26,478 bases of DNA from Flavobacteriales bacterium. GTDB lineage: Bacteria; Bacteroidota; Bacteroidia; NS11-12g; UBA955. Position 1 is the first letter of the stretch. Every line of letters begins with the position of its first letter. This document shows positions 22,769-26,478 of this stretch, piece by piece. Position numbers and translations under genes: made by a program. The notes beneath the pieces were generated by a model. It saw only the letters and a program-made list of their open reading frames with translations. It did not search any database and was not told the DNA's origin. The stretch spans positions 1-26,478 of the forward strand of contig CANIZU010000007.1 of the NCBI GenBank assembly GCA_947472115.1, given 5' to 3'.

Positions 22769-25540
22769 ATGAAAACTATCATGAATTTCAACCGCTTTAA
22801 AACGTCCATTTTCGCATTGATTTTTTCTTCGGTGATCCAATTATTTGCCCAGCAACCTTTGGGTTTGGTAGTGGGTGATTTGAATACTCCTTATTCGGTG
22901 TTTATGAATCCAGCGAATGTTGCATCGAACTATTCAAAAAGAGTTTACGTGAACTGGTGGGGTACTTCTTTGGAGGCGCAAAGCAACTTTGCAAATTCAT
23001 GGAAACATGAATCTAGTAGTCTACGCATGGATCAGTCGTGGATGCCAAAATCTGAAAATCAGAATTGGAGCTTGAATTATTTGAATGAGACGTATGGTCC
23101 GTCTATGTTTTTCATAGCCGACAATAAAGTGGGTTTTGGATTGGGTATAAAAGGGGTTTCAGGTTTCAATTTTCAGGGGGTAAATCCAGATTTAGGGAAT
23201 ATTTTACGATACGGCAGGTCGGAATGGGACAAGAAAATTGGCGGAACCATCAAAAATCAAACACCTTTTGCTTTTAACACTGATAAATACCAAGAATATT
23301 ATTTCTCTTTTGGTTCTTATGCCGGCGATGCAAATGCTAGAAAAGGGGCCTCTGCTTTTAAATGGGGTGCTACCACGAAATTGTTGATTGGAATGGGTGC
23401 TGCACATTTGAGTGCAAGTAGTTTTGATGTGCAATACAAAGGAAATAATGATTTACAAATCAATCAATTGTATGGTGCTTATATGTTTACCGATGCTCAA
23501 TCGGCATCCAGCACAATGAATGCTCCGTTGGGATTGAAATTTGGTTCGATGTCTGGAGTGGGTGCGGGTTTTGATTTAGGATTTATGTACGAAATCAGAC
23601 CAGGAATGAAGATGGATTTAAGTGCGTTTTCTGGCTGTGAACGTGAATTGCAGCGCACCTATAAAGTCAAATTTGGCGCGAGTTTAACCGATATTGGTTT
23701 CATCGCTTATGATGGTACTCGTTACCAGATGGGTGTAACCAATGGTATCTATAAAATGGATTCCGCATTTGCAATTGGACAGATATACGGCGTAAACAGT
23801 GTGTACCATAGCCCCAATGCATTTGATCAAATTGGAACTGCAGCAGCAAAAGTGGGCGCTAACGCGCTTCGTTCATTTACTACATACACGCCCATGGCAT
23901 TCAATATGCAAATGGATATTCGCTCCGGCAAATGGCACTTGGGTGGTTATTTGGTGCATAGTTTAAAGCCGGTGGATATGCCTGGTCTTCGTCGGTCGTC
24001 GTCGTTGAGCTTTGTGCCCAGATTTCAATCCGAACGTTTTGAATACGGAATGCCAATTAGCCTAGCCAACGACTACACTGAATTGCAAGTAGGTGGTTTT
24101 GTGCGATTTGGTCCAATTATTATCGGTAGTAACAACCTTTGGGGATTGGGTAATTTTATGAGAAATACCGGGACGCAAGGAGCTAGTTTTTATATTGGGT
24201 TTAGGTCAAAAATTGGTGACTGTAATAGATATACCGATGAATATGATAAGATCAACAATGATAGTATAGCACCTCCGGTTGACGTTACTGAGAGATTAGT
24301 TGGTGATACTGTGGTCAGGATCGTTCGTGATACTGTGATTAAAATCGTTCGTGATACCATTATCAAAACAGAAATCAAAACCGTTATCAAACGCGATACA
24401 ATTGTGGTGAATAAAAATATCCCAACACCCATTAATCCTGCGTCTCAAAAGGCTTTGAATGACTGCAGGAATAGGGAAGAAGCATTGAAAAAGCAACTTG
24501 CCGACATTCAGTTGAAAGAGGTTGAAGCAAGTAACAAGGCCAAGAATTGTGAAACTGATCTTGTTAAATGGAAAGGTGATTACGATCGGTTGAAGGCTGA
24601 TGATGATAGAATTAGATTGGAATTAGATCGGGCCCGTTTCGAAAACGAAAAATTAATAGCAGAAAATGCACGAATCAAAGCTGTCGAAATTACTGAGGAT
24701 TGCACCCCATACAAGAACAACATTGCTCAGTTAGAGCAACTATTGGCGGCGGAGAAATCCAAATCAGCCGGATTGGCGTCGGAACTAGAGGCTTTGAAGA
24801 AATCTGTGGCCGACATCAAACAGCAGTTGTCAGCTGAACAGTCCAAGACCAAAGATTTGGAAGCAAAACTGAAATTGTGTATTCCTAAAGATCAATTGGA
24901 CAAAGCATTGTCAGATTTGGAAGCAGCGAAAAAACGCATCAGCGAATTGGAAATCGCATTGAAAAATGCATCCACTGGAAATGATTGCAGTAAAACGCGC
25001 GATTCTCTAAATCAAGCATTGGTGGATTTGGAATCCAAGAAAAACGCCTACGACGCTGTGATGGCAGAATATCAAGACTGTCAGAAGGCCCTGAAACAAC
25101 TAAAAGCGGATTTGAAAGCCTGCGAAGATAAATTAGCCACTGCGGGTAGTAATTCTAGCTCTACTGATATGATGGCTTTAATGGATGCGTTGAAATCAGA
25201 GATCGCCAAATTGAAATTGACCATCACCGAGTTGAATGGGGAAGTGGATGCGGGCAGAAAGAGTTTGGATGAATGTCAAAAATTAATGGAAGATAAGGCA
25301 TTGGCTATAAAAGATTTGCAAGACAAATTGAACGCCAAAACATCGGAAGTAAACTCTTTGCAATCTCAATTTAAATCAGCGCAGGCGCAACTAAACGATG
25401 CAAAAGCAAGATTGGCCAAGTGTGAGGAAGAAAAAGCAGCCTTGAACAATGGTGCGGGAAGTCCTCCTTCGGGTACAGGGAATTCCGGTGGTGCTACGCC
25501 TACGCCCGGTGGAAATGTCCCATTCGGTGGTGGCAATTAA
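22769..25540 (+). CDS. DUF5723-like outer-membrane barrel fused to a long coiled coil
   Basis: 923 residues. Signal peptide ending near LFAQ (two possible starts, 22769 and 22781; the second keeps the signal intact). Residues 30 to about 485 look like a beta-barrel: NPANVASNYSKRVYVNWWG near the start, many alternating strands, and a last strand GASFYIGFRSKIGDC. This resembles DUF5723 (PorV-like) proteins. Residues 510-545 hold an 8-residue repeat around RDTVIKI. From about 560 to 895 the sequence is Lys/Glu/Ala/Leu-rich coiled coil with nine cysteines (566, 594, 645, 704, 740, 771, 785, 836, 885). The tail is Gly/Pro/Ser-rich. By family knowledge the barrel sits in the outer membrane; the side on which the coil lies cannot be read from sequence. 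Converges on the receptor gene with a 4-bp overlap. Function unknown. Confidence 0.8.
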   Translation: MKTIMNFNRFKTSIFALIFSSVIQLFAQQPLGLVVGDLNTPYSVFMNPANVASNYSKRVYVNWWGTSLEAQSNFANSWKHESSSLRMDQSWMPKSENQNWSLNYLNETYGPSMFFIADNKVGFGLGIKGVSGFNFQGVNPDLGNILRYGRSEWDKKIGGTIKNQTPFAFNTDKYQEYYFSFGSYAGDANARKGASAFKWGATTKLLIGMGAAHLSASSFDVQYKGNNDLQINQLYGAYMFTDAQSASSTMNAPLGLKFGSMSGVGAGFDLGFMYEIRPGMKMDLSAFSGCERELQRTYKVKFGASLTDIGFIAYDGTRYQMGVTNGIYKMDSAFAIGQIYGVNSVYHSPNAFDQIGTAAAKVGANALRSFTTYTPMAFNMQMDIRSGKWHLGGYLVHSLKPVDMPGLRRSSSLSFVPRFQSERFEYGMPISLANDYTELQVGGFVRFGPIIIGSNNLWGLGNFMRNTGTQGASFYIGFRSKIGDCNRYTDEYDKINNDSIAPPVDVTERLVGDTVVRIVRDTVIKIVRDTIIKTEIKTVIKRDTIVVNKNIPTPINPASQKALNDCRNREEALKKQLADIQLKEVEASNKAKNCETDLVKWKGDYDRLKADDDRIRLELDRARFENEKLIAENARIKAVEITEDCTPYKNNIAQLEQLLAAEKSKSAGLASELEALKKSVADIKQQLSAEQSKTKDLEAKLKLCIPKDQLDKALSDLEAAKKRISELEIALKNASTGNDCSKTRDSLNQALVDLESKKNAYDAVMAEYQDCQKALKQLKADLKACEDKLATAGSNSSSTDMMALMDALKSEIAKLKLTITELNGEVDAGRKSLDECQKLMEDKALAIKDLQDKLNAKTSEVNSLQSQFKSAQAQLNDAKARLAKCEEEKAALNNGAGSPPSGTGNSGGATPTPGGNVPFGGGN
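24299..24394 (+). repeat. 24-nt tandem repeat (4 degenerate units) in the barrel/coiled-coil linker
   Basis: Four units encode VGDTVVRI, VRDTVIKI, VRDTIIKT and EIKTVIKR, degenerating along the array. The first three share the codons for GDT/RDT, and units two and three share atcgttcgtgata at their junctions. The alternating Val/Ile and polar pattern suggests beta strands joining barrel and coil. Confidence 0.75.
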
Positions 25541-26478
25541 AAGCTGCCGTAAAGTCTGATGTTGATGCGTCTTCCGGTAAGATAATCCGGCACGCCGTAA
25601 CGGTTGTTTTGTAGGTCTTTGACCCAGCTATATCCGATTACGTTGTTGATGTCAAGCAAGTTGAATATGTCGATGCTTAACCAAGCATTGCTCATGCCCA
25701 TCTTTCCAACCCATTTGTACTTTTTGGGTTCAAATATCTTACTAAATCCTATGTCAACCCGACGATATGGAGGTATCGTATTCGGCGTTGTGGTATATCG
25801 GGCCTTTCCATCCAAATAATAGGGAATGCCTGTTCCGATGTTCATCGTCAAATTCACTCTTAAACTTGGATTATTGGGCATTTGATCCTGAAAAACTGCG
25901 CCCAAATTCACGCGACGGTCGGTAGGACGACGTAAATAATCCGTGGTAATCGAATTCCCCGTCACTTCATCGTTGTAAGTGATTTTTTCTTTGGTCTGCA
26001 TGATGCCCAAAGTAAACCAACTCTCTAATCCTTTGGTAAACTCTCCATAAATTCGCTGGTCAACGCCCCAAGCAAAGCCGTTGGCTGAATTGGTGCCATA
26101 ATATCGAATCCGAATATTGTCGAATAGGTAGGGAACCAAATCCTGATACCCTTTGTAATAAGCCTCCGCCGTGTATTTGAATTTGCGACCTCCATTGAAG
26201 AAATATCGCTCATATCCCGTTACAACATGCCAACTTTTTTGCGCTAGTAACTGACGGTTTAATTGGCCATCGAAATTTCGTAATTCCCTGTAGAATCCTG
26301 GTTGATGGTATGCTCCAATCGCCAATTTGTAAAGGACATCGGGTTTTTTGGCGGCATCGGAACGCTGACGTTCATTGAACGATTTATGGGGTTCCCAGCT
26401 CAAGCTCAATCTTGGCATTATCAGCATTTCACGGTTTACTGTCCAATATTGGGTTCGAATGCCTGAAGTAAGCCAAAT
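25537..26478 (-). CDS. TonB-dependent receptor, C-terminal part (cut by right edge)
   Basis: 313 visible residues, open to the window edge; codons beyond the internal Met at 26427 continue in frame (RTQYWTVNRE before MLIMPRLSLSWEP). This is the late beta-barrel of a SusC/TonB-type receptor: PRLSLSWEPHKS, GYERYFFNGGRKFKYTAEAYYKGY, RPTDRRVNLGAVFQDQ, RRVDIGFSKIF, SIDIFNLLDINNVIGY, and a C-terminal GRRINIRLYGSF with the terminal Phe typical of outer-membrane barrels. It imports a ligand using TonB energy; the plug and N-terminus lie outside the window, so the ligand is unknown. It overlaps the neighbouring barrel gene by TTAA. Confidence 0.93.
   Translation of the reverse strand: MWLTSGIRTQYWTVNREMLIMPRLSLSWEPHKSFNERQRSDAAKKPDVLYKLAIGAYHQPGFYRELRNFDGQLNRQLLAQKSWHVVTGYERYFFNGGRKFKYTAEAYYKGYQDLVPYLFDNIRIRYYGTNSANGFAWGVDQRIYGEFTKGLESWFTLGIMQTKEKITYNDEVTGNSITTDYLRRPTDRRVNLGAVFQDQMPNNPSLRVNLTMNIGTGIPYYLDGKARYTTTPNTIPPYRRVDIGFSKIFEPKKYKWVGKMGMSNAWLSIDIFNLLDINNVIGYSWVKDLQNNRYGVPDYLTGRRINIRLYGSF

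Noticed and set aside
24299..24394. Possible CRISPR-like array
   Set aside because: The repeats are adjacent 24-nt coding units without spacers and degenerate in sequence; no cas genes present.
24190..24496. Antisense ORFs over the barrel/coil linker
   Set aside because: They mirror the 24-nt repeat of the sense gene (Ile/Thr/Val repeats) and have no start context.

Overview
The window reads as chromosomal DNA of a Bacteroidota bacterium. The signs are: start-proximal TAnnTTTG motifs (the Bacteroidota -7 promoter element) with almost no Shine-Dalgarno sequences; a TonB-dependent receptor; lipoproteins with the Cys-Gly-Gly pattern after the lipobox; a DUF5723-like outer-membrane barrel; and close matches to Bacteroidota versions of housekeeping enzymes. 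I see no tRNA, rRNA, CRISPR array, transposase or prophage gene, and no gene-free stretch above 300 bases. The longest gene-poor stretch is 13924-14201, which is filled with hairpins.

Layout. 1-3119 (minus): guaA, a periplasmic-binding-protein-like gene, and the start of an RsmB/NOP2-type RNA methyltransferase that runs off the left edge. 3188-4956: cinA (minus) and rnhA (plus) diverge from a 35-bp gap. 4945-7594 (minus): pfkA then recN; recN ends overlapping the end of rnhA. 7635-8539 (minus): a lone lipoprotein gene with a strong terminator. 8699-11188 (plus): lon. 11217-12860 (plus): a 52-residue membrane miniprotein (found by hand translation) directly abutting an exported protein with a redox-dead thioredoxin-like end. 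12934-13923 (plus): a membrane-anchored coiled-coil protein. 13942-14196: a cluster of hairpins including one very strong bidirectional terminator. 14202-20760 (minus): a complete tetR-tolC-adaptor-RND tripartite efflux operon with 8-10 nt gaps. 20856-22625 (minus): sppA. 22769-25540 (plus): a 923-residue fusion of an outer-membrane barrel and a long coiled coil. 25537-26478 (minus): C-terminal part of a TonB-dependent receptor.

How the genes work together. guaA, pfkA, rnhA, recN, lon and sppA are core metabolism, DNA repair and protein quality control. The efflux operon is a self-contained drug or toxic-compound exporter, probably autoregulated by its TetR protein. Several genes of unknown role (the PBP-like protein, the 52-aa miniprotein with its thioredoxin-like partner, the coiled-coil anchor protein and the barrel/coiled-coil fusion) concern the cell envelope.

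The most interesting general signal is positional. A strict TAnnTTTG motif lies 4-13 nt before the start codon of eight genes that should begin transcripts (guaA, cinA, rnhA, the miniprotein, the coiled-coil protein, tetR, sppA, the barrel protein). It is absent before the genes that sit inside operons. If these are promoters, the mRNAs have very short leaders, and cinA and rnhA would be essentially leaderless. The motif also settles several start codons. No consistent -33 element was seen, so this remains an inference.
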